In this document: positions 1-6,309 of the stretch, in pieces | Layout of the letters: each line of letters opens with the position of its first letter | Numbering within the stretch: the first letter of the stretch is position 1 | Notes under the pieces: generated by a model | Databases searched by the model: none | What the model was told of the DNA's origin: nothing | Seen by the model: the letters and a program-made list of their open reading frames with translations, nothing else | Translations under genes and position numbers: made by a program | DNA from: an uncultured Gammaproteobacteria bacterium | Lineage (GTDB): Bacteria > Pseudomonadota > Gammaproteobacteria > Xanthomonadales > Xanthomonadaceae | Reading direction: 5' to 3' | DNA length: 8,879 bases | Assembly: GCA_946885735.1 (NCBI GenBank) | Contig: CAMPGW010000100.1 | Location: 1-8,879, forward strand

Positions 1-429
1 GCCGACACCGCCAACTACAAGGCCGTGTGCAGCGGCCGCACCGGCCATGCCGAGGTCATCCGCATCACCTACGACCCGGCCGGCACCAGCTTCGGCCAGT
101 TGTTGAAAGTGTTCTTCGCCGTGGCGCACGACCCGACGCAGAAGGACCGGCAGGGCAACGACGTCGGCACACAGTACCGCTCGGCGGTGTTCGCGCTCGA
201 CGACGCGCAGCGGCACGTGGCCGAGGCGTACATCGCGCAGCTGGATGCGGCCAAGGTGTTCAACGGGCCGATCGCCACGACCGTCGAACCTCTGGAAGCG
301 TTTTTCGTCGCCGAGAGCTACCACCACAATTACGCCGACCTCAATCCGGGGCAGGCGTATATCCAGTTCGTGTCGCGGCCGAAGGTCGACAAGCTCGAGG
401 ACTATTTCGGCGACCGGCTGAAGTCCTGA
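1..429 (+). CDS. msrA: Peptide methionine-S-sulfoxide reductase MsrA, 3' part (5' end outside window)
   Basis: MsrA reduces the S-epimer of methionine sulfoxide, free or in proteins, back to methionine using thioredoxin-type reductants. The frame is open from base 1, and 142 residues are visible before the TGA at 427-429. Family signatures seen in order are YKAVCSGRTGHAEV, then ITYDP, then AHDPTQKDRQGNDVGTQYRS, and near the end ESYHHNYADLNPGQAYI. This is the conserved core and C-terminal portion of MsrA. The catalytic GCFW cysteine motif lies upstream, outside the window, so neither the start nor any signal peptide can be judged. The gene converges on the agmatinase gene with only 4 bp between the two stop codons, so it is a neighbour and not part of the polyamine cluster. 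Family assignment is firm; cellular location is unknown. Confidence 0.95.
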   Translation, partial: ADTANYKAVCSGRTGHAEVIRITYDPAGTSFGQLLKVFFAVAHDPTQKDRQGNDVGTQYRSAVFALDDAQRHVAEAYIAQLDAAKVFNGPIATTVEPLEAFFVAESYHHNYADLNPGQAYIQFVSRPKVDKLEDYFGDRLKS

Positions 430-437
430 GGCCTCAG
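426..437. repeat. 12-bp perfect palindrome containing both convergent stop codons
   Basis: CTGAGGCCTCAG is a perfect palindrome. The msrA TGA (427-429) and the agmatinase TGA (434-436, read on the minus strand) sit symmetrically inside it. No GC hairpin plus T-run terminator is present between the genes, so transcripts of the two genes probably run into each other. Confidence 0.8.
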
Positions 438-1405
438 CGCGGCGGGAAGCGGCTGGCGTGCGCCGCCAGCAGTTCCTGCGCGATCGAGGCGCCGGCCAGC
501 GCGGTGATCTCCGAAGAATCGTAGGGCGGCGACACCTCCACCACGTCCATGCCGACGATCTGCAATCCCGCCAGGCCGCGCACTAGCCTCAAGGCATCGT
601 GCGTGCTGAAGCCGCCGACCACCGGGGTGCCGGTCCCCGGGGCGTAGGCGGGATCCAGGAAGTCGATGTCGAAGCTTACGTAACAAGGATGGTTGCCGAC
701 GCGCTCGTGGATTGCCGCGATCGCCGCGTCAACGCCGTTGGCGTGCAGCCAACGCGCGTCCAGCACACGGAAACCGTGGTCCTCGTCGTTGTGCGTGCGC
801 ATGCCCAGCTGGATCGAGCGCGAGGGATCCACGTAGCCGCGCCGCGCGGCGTGGAAGAACATCGTGCCGTGGTCCACCCGGCCTTCCGCATCGCGCCAGG
901 TGTCGCTGTGGGCGTCGAAGTGGATGAGCGACAGCGGACCGTGCCGCGCCTGCAGCGCCTCGATGATCGGGTAGCTGATGAAGTGGTCGCCGCCGAGGCT
1001 GAGCGGGGTGACGCCCGCGGCGACGAACCGGTCGTACTGCGCGCGGATCACGCCGGGCGCCTTGTGCGGCTCGCCCATGTCGAAGAACACGTCGCCCCAA
1101 TCCACCACGTGCAGGCGGTCGAAGGGGTCGAAGTCCCAGGCATAGGGCCGGCACCAGGCCAGCGAGGCCGAGGCGGCGCGGATGCCGCGCGGCCCCAAGC
1201 GCGTGCCCGGCCGGTTGGTCGTGGCCAGGTCGAAGGGCACGCCGACGACGGCGACGTCAACGCCCGCCAGGTCCTTGCTGTAACGCCGTCGCAGGAAGCT
1301 CAGCGCGCCGCCATAGGTCGGCTCGGCGCGGGTGTCGTAGGCGTCGGTGCGGGTGAAGGCCAGGTCCGAATGGCTGGCGGTTGCGGTGGATTTCTCGTCG
1401 GTCAC
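434..1405 (-). CDS. speB: Agmatinase (ureohydrolase family)
   Basis: Manganese ureohydrolase that splits agmatine into putrescine and urea in the cytoplasm. It has 323 residues, close to the usual 305-320. The metal ligands of the arginase/agmatinase fold are all visible: GGDH (His141), DAHSD (Asp164, His166, Asp168) and SFDIDFLDP (Asp246, Asp248). Glu290 in GMDVVE is also present. The DHGTMFF segment (178-184) and the C-terminal YDSSEITALAGAS match E. coli SpeB as I recall it, and differ from the HG(T/S)PFRRAVEEG form I recall for guanidinobutyrase and guanidinopropionase. The start is GTG at 1405, since no in-frame ATG occurs nearby and a GGAG ribosome site lies 9 nt upstream. It is the last gene of the leftward group, 88 bp after mmsA, with a hairpin between. 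Agmatine is the best-supported substrate; another guanidino compound is not excluded. Confidence 0.88.
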   Translation of the reverse strand: MTDEKSTATASHSDLAFTRTDAYDTRAEPTYGGALSFLRRRYSKDLAGVDVAVVGVPFDLATTNRPGTRLGPRGIRAASASLAWCRPYAWDFDPFDRLHVVDWGDVFFDMGEPHKAPGVIRAQYDRFVAAGVTPLSLGGDHFISYPIIEALQARHGPLSLIHFDAHSDTWRDAEGRVDHGTMFFHAARRGYVDPSRSIQLGMRTHNDEDHGFRVLDARWLHANGVDAAIAAIHERVGNHPCYVSFDIDFLDPAYAPGTGTPVVGGFSTHDALRLVRGLAGLQIVGMDVVEVSPPYDSSEITALAGASIAQELLAAHASRFPPR

Positions 1406-1414
1406 GGCAAAAAA

Positions 1415-1418
1415 CTCC
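1415..1418 (-). promoter_or_regulatory. Ribosome binding site deciding the GTG start of speB
   Basis: On the minus strand GGAG is followed by 9 nt (TTTTTTGCC) and then GTG, ACC, GAC. The spacing and the lack of a nearby in-frame ATG support initiation at GTG 1405. Confidence 0.6.
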
Positions 1419-1427
1419 GATGCTGGT

Positions 1428-1472
1428 TCTCGTCATTCCCGCCAGCCGAGGCTGGCAAACGCCGGGACGAGA
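1428..1472. repeat. Extragenic hairpin between mmsA and speB
   Basis: The apex is a near-perfect palindrome, GCCAGCC-GA-GGCTGGC (1441-1456). It lies inside imperfect arms TCTCGTC (1428-1434) and GACGAGA (1466-1472), which are exact complements. The flanking ATTCCCG and CGCCGGGA pieces resemble the dispersed palindromes common between genes in Xanthomonadales. In the leftward transcript it lies after mmsA and before the speB ribosome site. It could stabilise, attenuate or separate the two parts of the message. A run of six T follows on the minus strand, but about 20 nt downstream of the stem, too far for a classical terminator. Confidence 0.65.
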
Positions 1473-1493
1473 CTCACCGGAAGGGCGTGATCC

Positions 1494-2996
1494 TTATTTC
1501 ATCGTCGGCATGCTGAATTCGGCGCCGGCGCGGATGCCGGTGGGCCAGCGCGCGGTGACGGTCTTCATGCGGGTGTAGAAACGCACGCCGTCGGGGCCGT
1601 GCATGTGCAGCGGGCCGAACAGCGAGCGCTTCCAGCCGCCGAAGCTGTGGAAGGCCATCGGCACCGGAATCGGCACGTTGACGCCGACCATGCCAGCCTC
1701 GACCTGCTGCACGTACTGGCGCGCGCTGTCGCCGTCGCGGGTGAAGATGGCGCTGCCGTTGCCGTATTCGTGGCCGTTGACCAGTGCGACCGCGGCGTTG
1801 AAGTCCGGCACGCGCACCACGCTCAGCACCGGGCCGAAGATTTCCTCGCGATGGATGGACATGTCCGGCGTGACGCGGTCGAACAGGCAGCCGCCAAGGA
1901 AGAAACCGTCCTCGTGGCCCGCCACTTTCAAGCCGCGACCGTCCACGACCAGGTCCGCGCCCTCGGCCACGCCCGCGTCCACGTAGGCCCGTACCTTGTC
2001 GCGATGCGCCCCGGTCACCAGCGGCCCCATGTCCGGATCGCCCACGCAGCCGGGACCGACGCGCAAGGCCTCGACCATCGGCTTGAGCTTCGCCACCAGT
2101 GCATCGGCAGTGGCATCGCCGACGCACACCGCCACCGAGATCGCCATGCAGCGCTCACCGGCCGAGCCATAGCCCGCGCCCATCAGCGCCGAGGCGGCCT
2201 GGTCGAGGTCGGCGTCGGGCATCACCACCATGTGGTTCTTGGCACCGCCCAGCGCCTGCACGCGCTTTCCCGCCGCGCAGCCCTTCGCATAGATGTACTC
2301 GGCGATCGGCGTGCTGCCGACGAAACTCAATGCCTGCACGCGCGGATCCTCCAGCAGCGCGTCCACCGCCTCCTTGTCGCCGTGCACGACGTTGAACACG
2401 CCGTCGGGCAGGCCGGCTTCCTTCAGCAGCCGCGCCAGGATCAGCGGCGGGCCGGGATCACGCTCCGAAGGTTTCAGCACGAAGGTGTTGCCGCAGGCGA
2501 TGGCCACCGGAAACATCCACATCGGTACCATGCACGGGAAGTTGAACGGCGTGATGCCGGCCACGACGCCCAGCGGCGCCAGCTGGCTCCAGCTGTCCAC
2601 GCCGCCGCCGACGTTGATCGAGTGCTCGCCCTTGAGCAGCTGCGGGATGCCGCAGGCGAACTCCACGACTTCGATGCCGCGGGTCAGCTCGCCGCGCGCA
2701 TCCGACAGCACCTTGCCGTGCTCGGCGGTGATCGCGGCGGCGATTTCGTCCGCGTGCGACTCGAGCAATGCCTTGAAGCGGAACATCACCCGCGCGCGGT
2801 TGAGCGGGGTGGTCGCGGCCCAGGCGGGAAACGCGGCGGCCGCGGCCGAAACCGCGGCGCCGACTTCATCGCGCGAGGCCAGCGGCACCCGCGCCGTGAC
2901 CCGGCCGGTGGCCGGGTCGTACACCTCGCCGAAGCGCCCGCTGCATCCTTCCGCGGCGGCGCCGCGGATGAAGTGCGCGAGCGTCGGCTCAGCCAT
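1494..2996 (-). CDS. mmsA: CoA-acylating methylmalonate/malonate-semialdehyde dehydrogenase
   Basis: Aldehyde dehydrogenase superfamily enzyme that converts methylmalonate semialdehyde to propionyl-CoA, or malonate semialdehyde to acetyl-CoA, with NAD, CoA and loss of CO2. It has 500 residues, the normal length. Seen: TPFNFP with Asn152, LKPSERDPG (174-182), [12 protein letters not shown] (225-236), and the nucleophile Cys283 in AGERCMAIS. The segment [10 protein letters not shown] (246-255) has no glutamate where ordinary aldehyde dehydrogenases carry their general base, which is characteristic of the MmsA/IolA branch. HREEIFGPV (382-390) and [18 protein letters not shown] (439-456) are also diagnostic. 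The start ATG lies 3 bp after the ald stop, and GGGGTGA in the end of ald acts as its ribosome site, so the two are translationally coupled. In this context malonate semialdehyde from beta-alanine is the likely substrate (BauC-like role), though valine degradation cannot be ruled out. Confidence 0.93.
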   Translation of the reverse strand: MAEPTLAHFIRGAAAEGCSGRFGEVYDPATGRVTARVPLASRDEVGAAVSAAAAAFPAWAATTPLNRARVMFRFKALLESHADEIAAAITAEHGKVLSDARGELTRGIEVVEFACGIPQLLKGEHSINVGGGVDSWSQLAPLGVVAGITPFNFPCMVPMWMFPVAIACGNTFVLKPSERDPGPPLILARLLKEAGLPDGVFNVVHGDKEAVDALLEDPRVQALSFVGSTPIAEYIYAKGCAAGKRVQALGGAKNHMVVMPDADLDQAASALMGAGYGSAGERCMAISVAVCVGDATADALVAKLKPMVEALRVGPGCVGDPDMGPLVTGAHRDKVRAYVDAGVAEGADLVVDGRGLKVAGHEDGFFLGGCLFDRVTPDMSIHREEIFGPVLSVVRVPDFNAAVALVNGHEYGNGSAIFTRDGDSARQYVQQVEAGMVGVNVPIPVPMAFHSFGGWKRSLFGPLHMHGPDGVRFYTRMKTVTARWPTGIRAGAEFSMPTMK

Positions 2997-2999
2997 GGC

Positions 3000-4115
3000 T
3001 CACCCCAGCGCCTGCGCGGCCGGCACGTATTCGTAGCCGAGGTCGCGCGCAACGGCCTGGTAGGTCACCTTGCCGGCGTGCACGTTCAGGCCGTTGAGCA
3101 GGTGCGGATCGTCGAGCATCGCCTGGCGCGCGCCCTTGTTGGCGATCGCCACCGCGAAGGGCAGGGTGGCGTTGGTCAGCGCGAAGGTCGAGGTCCGGGC
3201 CACGCCGCCCGGCATGTTGGCCACGCAGTAGTGGATGACGCCGTCGACTTCGTACGTCGGCTCCTGGTGCGTGGTCGCATGCGAGGTCTCGAAGCAGCCG
3301 CCCTGGTCGATCGCCACGTCCACCAGCACCGAGCCCGGGCGCATCAGCGAGAGCTGGCTGCGCGAGATCAGCTTGGGCGCGGCGGCACCGGGGATCAGCA
3401 CCGCACCGATCACCAGGTCGGTGTACGGCAGGCGCTCCTCGATGGCGTCATGCGTGGAGTAGATGGTGGTCAGGCGATCGCCGTAGAGGTCGTCGATTTC
3501 CTTCAGACGCGCGAGCGAGCGGTCGAGGATGGTGACGTGCGCATTGAGGCCCATCGCCATGCGCGCGGCATTCAAGCCGACCACGCCGCCGCCGATCACC
3601 ATGACCTCGGCCGGCTTCACGCCCGGCACGCCGCCCAGCAGCACGCCGGAGCCGCCCTGGGCCTTCTCCAGCGCGTGCGCGCCGGCCTGGATGGACATGC
3701 GGCCGGCCACTTCCGACATGGGAGCCAACAGCGGCAGGCCGCCGTTGCGGTCGGTTACGGTTTCATACGCGATGCAGGTCGCGCCGGACTTCACCAGTGC
3801 GGCGGTCTGGTCCGGATCCGGCGCCAGGTGCAGGTAGGTGTAGAGGATCTGGCCCGGGCGCAGCATCGCGCATTCGTTGGGCTGCGGCTCCTTGACCTTG
3901 ATGATCATGTCGCAGCGGGCGAAGATTTCCTCGGCGCTGTCCCAGATGTCGGCGCCGGCCTTGCGGTACATCTCGTCGGTCAGGCCGATGGACTTGCCAC
4001 CGTCCTTCTGCACGACGACCTGGTGGCCATGGGCTTCGAGCTCGCGCGCGCCGGCCGGGGTCAGGCCGATGCGGTACTCGTGGTTCTTGATTTCCTTGGG
4101 GACGCCGATAAGCAT
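3000..4115 (-). CDS. ald: Alanine dehydrogenase (L-alanine to pyruvate, NAD)
   Basis: Cytoplasmic NAD-dependent enzyme interconverting L-alanine with pyruvate and ammonium. It has 371 residues, exactly the typical length. Substrate and catalytic residues known for the family are all in place: Arg15 (EYRIGLTP), Lys75 (IIKVKEP), His96 (YTYLHLAPD) and Asp270 (VDVAIDQGG). The Rossmann nucleotide motif is GGGVVG at 175-180. The N-terminus [17 protein letters not shown] fits the family start, and GGAGG lies 8 nt before the ATG. The gene is 106 bp downstream of the aminotransferase and 3 bp before mmsA. Next to a pyruvate-dependent aminotransferase its likely job is to regenerate pyruvate from the alanine formed and release ammonium. 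The gap upstream holds a possible promoter of its own. Confidence 0.96.
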   Translation of the reverse strand: MLIGVPKEIKNHEYRIGLTPAGARELEAHGHQVVVQKDGGKSIGLTDEMYRKAGADIWDSAEEIFARCDMIIKVKEPQPNECAMLRPGQILYTYLHLAPDPDQTAALVKSGATCIAYETVTDRNGGLPLLAPMSEVAGRMSIQAGAHALEKAQGGSGVLLGGVPGVKPAEVMVIGGGVVGLNAARMAMGLNAHVTILDRSLARLKEIDDLYGDRLTTIYSTHDAIEERLPYTDLVIGAVLIPGAAAPKLISRSQLSLMRPGSVLVDVAIDQGGCFETSHATTHQEPTYEVDGVIHYCVANMPGGVARTSTFALTNATLPFAVAIANKGARQAMLDDPHLLNGLNVHAGKVTYQAVARDLGYEYVPAAQALG

Positions 4116-4221
4116 TGCTTTGCCCTCCCGGGGCGATGCGTTGTCTTTTGGATGATCCGGCTTCGAAGCCAGCCGCCCATTGTACCGGGGCGGCCGCCAG
4201 TCAGAGGACCCCGCGGCCGGT
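4116..4221 (-). promoter_or_regulatory. Gap between aminotransferase and ald: possible internal promoter and palindrome
   Basis: Read on the minus strand, TACAAT (plus 4179-4184) matches five of six bases of a sigma-70 -10 box, but no convincing -35 box lies 16-18 bp upstream. Just downstream is a perfect 12-bp palindrome, GGCTTCGAAGCC (4159-4170), a possible operator. The ald ribosome site GGGAGGG follows. No clear terminator is seen after the aminotransferase gene, so read-through from upstream is also plausible. Confidence 0.35.
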
Positions 4222-5604
4222 TCAGGCGGTCTCGCGGATGGCCTCGCCCACGCGCCCGAAGATCTCGTCCACGTGGCCCCTGTCCAGGATCAGCGGCGGC
4301 GACAGCGCGATCACGTCGCCGGTGGTGCGGATCAGCAGGTCCTTGTCATGGAAGGCGCGGGTGAAGGCCTCGTAGCCGCGCGCGCCCGGCGTGCCGTCGC
4401 GCACCGCCAGCTCGATCGCGCCGATCAGGCCGAAGTTGCGGATGTCCACGACGTTCGGCAGCTCGCGCAGGGCGTGGATCTTCTCCTCCCAATAGCCGCC
4501 GAGTTCGATCGCCTTCTCGAACAAGTTCTCCTCGGCATAGGTGTCGAGCGTCGCCAACGCGGCCGCACAGGCCAGCGGATGGCCCGAGTAGGTGTAGCCA
4601 TGGAACAGGTCGATCATGCCTTCCGGACCGAGCATGAAGGCCTGGTGCACCTTCTGCGAGACGAACACCGCGCCCATCGGCACGCTGCCATTGGTCAGAC
4701 CCTTGGCGGTGGTCATCAGGTCGGGCGTGACGCCGAAGCGCTGCGCCGCGAAGGCCTTGCCGACGCGCCCGAAACCGGTGATGACCTCGTCGAAGATCAG
4801 CAGGATGCCGTGGCGGTCGCAGATCTCGCGCAGGCGCTTGAGGTAGCCCTCCGGCGGCAGCACCACGCCGGCCGAACCGGAGATCGGCTCGACGATCACC
4901 GCGGCGATGGTGGAGGCGTCGTGCAGCTGCACCAGCCGTTCGAGGTCGTCCGCCAGTTCCGCGCCATGCGCGGGCAGGCCGCGGCTGAAGCGGTTGCGAT
5001 CCATGTCCAGGGTATGGCGCAGGTGGTCCACGCCGGGCAGCATCGCGCCGTAGAACTTGCGGTTGTTGACCATGCCGCCGACCGAGATGCCGCCGAAGCC
5101 GACGCCGTGGTAGCCCTTCTCGCGGCCGATCAGGCGGGTGCGCTGGCCCTCGCCGCGGGCGCGGTGGTAAGCCAGCGCGATCTTCAGCGCGGTGTCCACC
5201 GACTCGGAGCCGGAATTGGTGAAGAACACGTGCTCGAGCGTCGGCGGCGCGATCTTCGCCAGCCGCTCGGCCAGCACGAAGGGCAGGGGGTGGCCCATCT
5301 GGAAGGTCGGCGCGAAATCCATCACCTCGACCTGGCGCTGCACCGCCTCGACGATGCGTCGCCGCGCGTGGCCGGCGTTGCAGCACCACAGCCCGCCGGT
5401 ACCGTCGAGGATCTCGCGGCCGTCGGTGGTGCGGTAATGCATGCCCTTGGCGCTGGCCAGCATGCGCGGGTTCTTCCGGAACTGGCGGTTGGCGCTGAAA
5501 GGCATCCAGAACGCATCCATCCGCTCCGGATGGCCGGTGGCCTGGGCCTCGTAGAGGTCGCCGAAAGATGCCGGATCGGGCGAGGGGGAGGAGGGGTCGG
5601 TCAT
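4222..5604 (-). CDS. Class III omega-amino acid:pyruvate aminotransferase (beta-alanine/diamine type)
   Basis: PLP enzyme that transfers a terminal amino group from beta-alanine, GABA-like acids or diamines to pyruvate, giving alanine. It has 460 residues (family about 440-460). Seen: AFWMPFSANRQF (31-42), GLWCCNAGH (71-79), the phosphate-binding NSGSESVDTALK (130-141), GYHGVGFGGIS (164-174), FDEVITGFGR (271-280) with PLP-contacting Asp272, the PLP lysine Lys301 in TTAKGLTNG, and GYTYSGHPLACAA (336-348). Arg426 in LLIRTTGD fits the arginine that binds substrate carboxylate in omega-transaminases. The ATG at 5604 has AGGA about 10 nt upstream. It heads the leftward group, divergent from the regulator gene. 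The motifs look most like beta-alanine:pyruvate aminotransferase (BauA/OAPT), but a putrescine:pyruvate (SpuC-like) role is equally compatible with the agmatinase and PuuC neighbours. No symbol is given for that reason. Confidence 0.92.
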   Translation of the reverse strand: MTDPSSPSPDPASFGDLYEAQATGHPERMDAFWMPFSANRQFRKNPRMLASAKGMHYRTTDGREILDGTGGLWCCNAGHARRRIVEAVQRQVEVMDFAPTFQMGHPLPFVLAERLAKIAPPTLEHVFFTNSGSESVDTALKIALAYHRARGEGQRTRLIGREKGYHGVGFGGISVGGMVNNRKFYGAMLPGVDHLRHTLDMDRNRFSRGLPAHGAELADDLERLVQLHDASTIAAVIVEPISGSAGVVLPPEGYLKRLREICDRHGILLIFDEVITGFGRVGKAFAAQRFGVTPDLMTTAKGLTNGSVPMGAVFVSQKVHQAFMLGPEGMIDLFHGYTYSGHPLACAAALATLDTYAEENLFEKAIELGGYWEEKIHALRELPNVVDIRNFGLIGAIELAVRDGTPGARGYEAFTRAFHDKDLLIRTTGDVIALSPPLILDRGHVDEIFGRVGEAIRETA

Positions 5605-5647
5605 GGCGCGGCCATCCTGGCGAACGGGATGCCGCAGACGCTATCAA

Positions 5648-5662
5648 TGTTGAATAAACTTT
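5648..5662. promoter_or_regulatory. Candidate PuuR-type operator 1
   Basis: TGTTGAATAAACTTT matches 11 of 15 bases of the reverse complement of the asymmetric E. coli PuuR site as I remember it (AAAATATAATGAACA). It lies in the spacer of the weak leftward promoter candidate, where bound repressor would block the aminotransferase operon. The consensus is from memory, and AT-rich DNA gives chance matches. Confidence 0.35.
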
Positions 5663-5688
5663 ACAACCGTAGCGTTTGCTTCGAATAA

Positions 5689-5716
5689 TTGACCAGTCAG
5701 GCCACCGGTGTTAAAT
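5689..5716 (+). promoter_or_regulatory. Candidate sigma-70 promoter for regulator and aldehyde dehydrogenase genes
   Basis: TTGACC (5689-5694, five of six to the -35 consensus), a 16-bp spacer and TTAAAT (5711-5716, four of six to the -10 box). Transcription would begin near 5723, giving a leader of about 27 nt to the ATG at 5750. Confidence 0.45.
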
Positions 5717-5723
5717 ATTCCGC
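5709..5723. promoter_or_regulatory. Candidate PuuR-type operator 2
   Basis: TGTTAAATATT repeats the TGTT-N-AATA core of operator 1, 61 bp away in the same orientation (near six helical turns). It covers the proposed -10 box of the regulator promoter, which would suit autorepression. It is the weaker match to the remembered PuuR consensus (8 of 15). Confidence 0.25.
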
Positions 5724-5749
5724 ATCATTCGCAACATGTGTCGGAAGTC

Positions 5750-6298
5750 ATGGATATCGGTTCCCGCCTGCACGCCGTCCGCACCAGCAAGGGCCTGAGC
5801 CAGCGCGAACTGGCCAAGCGGGTCGGTGTCACCAACAGCACGATCTCCCTGATCGAACAGAACAAGGTCAGTCCCTCGGTCGGATCGCTGAAGAAGGTGC
5901 TCGATGGCATCCCGATTTCGCTCGCCGATTTCTTCACGCTCGACCTGGCCGGCGACGCCAGCGATGGCCCGTATTACAGCGCCGAAGAGTTGCCCGACGT
6001 GGGCAACAACGACATCCATTACTTCCTGGTCGGCTCGCGCCGCGGCAACCGGCAGATGTGCATCCTGCGCGAGGTGATGCCGCCGGGCACCGACACCGGC
6101 GAGACCTCGCTCAGCCATGACGGCGAGGAGGGCGGGGTGATCGTGCAGGGCCAGGTCGAGATCACGGTCGGCGACCGCGTGAAGGTGCTCGGGCCCGGCG
6201 AGGCCTACTACTTCGAGAGCCGCACGCCGCACCGTTTCCGCAACGTCGGCAGCGACGACGCCATCATCGTCAGCGCCAACACGCCCGCCACCTTCTGA
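5750..6298 (+). CDS. puuR: PuuR-like HTH (XRE) plus cupin transcriptional repressor
   Basis: Transcription factor with an N-terminal XRE helix-turn-helix and a C-terminal cupin sensor, like E. coli PuuR, the putrescine-responsive repressor of the puu genes. With the ATG at 5750 it has 182 residues (E. coli PuuR 185). The HTH spans about residues 5-60 (GLSQRELAKRVGVTNSTISL, then IEQNKVSPSVGSLKKVL). The cupin spans about 107-175, with PPGTDTGE, HDGEEGG and TPHRFRN. The end, SANTPATF, closely matches the PuuR end SAHTPTTF. An in-frame GTG at 5708 would add 14 residues but lies inside the proposed promoter. GGAAG sits only 2 nt from the ATG, so the start carries some doubt. It is divergent from the aminotransferase and 11 bp before the aldehyde dehydrogenase gene. 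The ligand is inferred to be putrescine or a product; the sequence does not show it. Confidence 0.88.
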   Translation: MDIGSRLHAVRTSKGLSQRELAKRVGVTNSTISLIEQNKVSPSVGSLKKVLDGIPISLADFFTLDLAGDASDGPYYSAEELPDVGNNDIHYFLVGSRRGNRQMCILREVMPPGTDTGETSLSHDGEEGGVIVQGQVEITVGDRVKVLGPGEAYYFESRTPHRFRNVGSDDAIIVSANTPATF

Positions 6299-6309
6299 GG
6301 ACACCCGCG

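Larger units (their letters stand above)
5605..5749. promoter_or_regulatory. Divergent control region between aminotransferase and regulator genes
   Basis: Within this gap, 5641-5735 is strikingly AT-rich for this genome. It separates two divergently transcribed units and so should hold both promoters. Rightward elements are clearer than leftward ones. The best leftward candidate is TTGTAA (plus 5661-5666), 17 bp, then TAGCGT (plus 5638-5643), which is weak in its -10 box. GAATAA occurs twice in the same orientation (5652-5657 and 5683-5688), 31 bp apart, close to three helical turns. Confidence 0.65.

Noticed and set aside
434..1405. Guanidinopropionase or guanidinobutyrase instead of agmatinase
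   Set aside because: A guanidinopropionase would fit MmsA neatly, but DHGTMFF and the C-terminal block are of E. coli SpeB type. It is kept only as a residual possibility.
1599..4364. A 921-codon open frame on the plus strand, antisense to mmsA and ald
   Set aside because: It mirrors real genes with clear family motifs on the other strand. Its composition is His/Arg/Ala-rich with no recognisable domain, as expected from third-position GC bias in a GC-rich genome.
4180..5688. A 502-codon open frame antisense to the aminotransferase
   Set aside because: Same reason: low-complexity Ala/Arg/Val translation, no motif, and it covers a gene with all catalytic residues in place. The tail into the AT-rich promoter region is incidental.
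5708..5749. GTG 5708 as start of the PuuR-like regulator
   Set aside because: It would lie over the proposed -10 box and add 14 residues absent from PuuR. ATG 5750 gives the family length, although its ribosome site is closely spaced.
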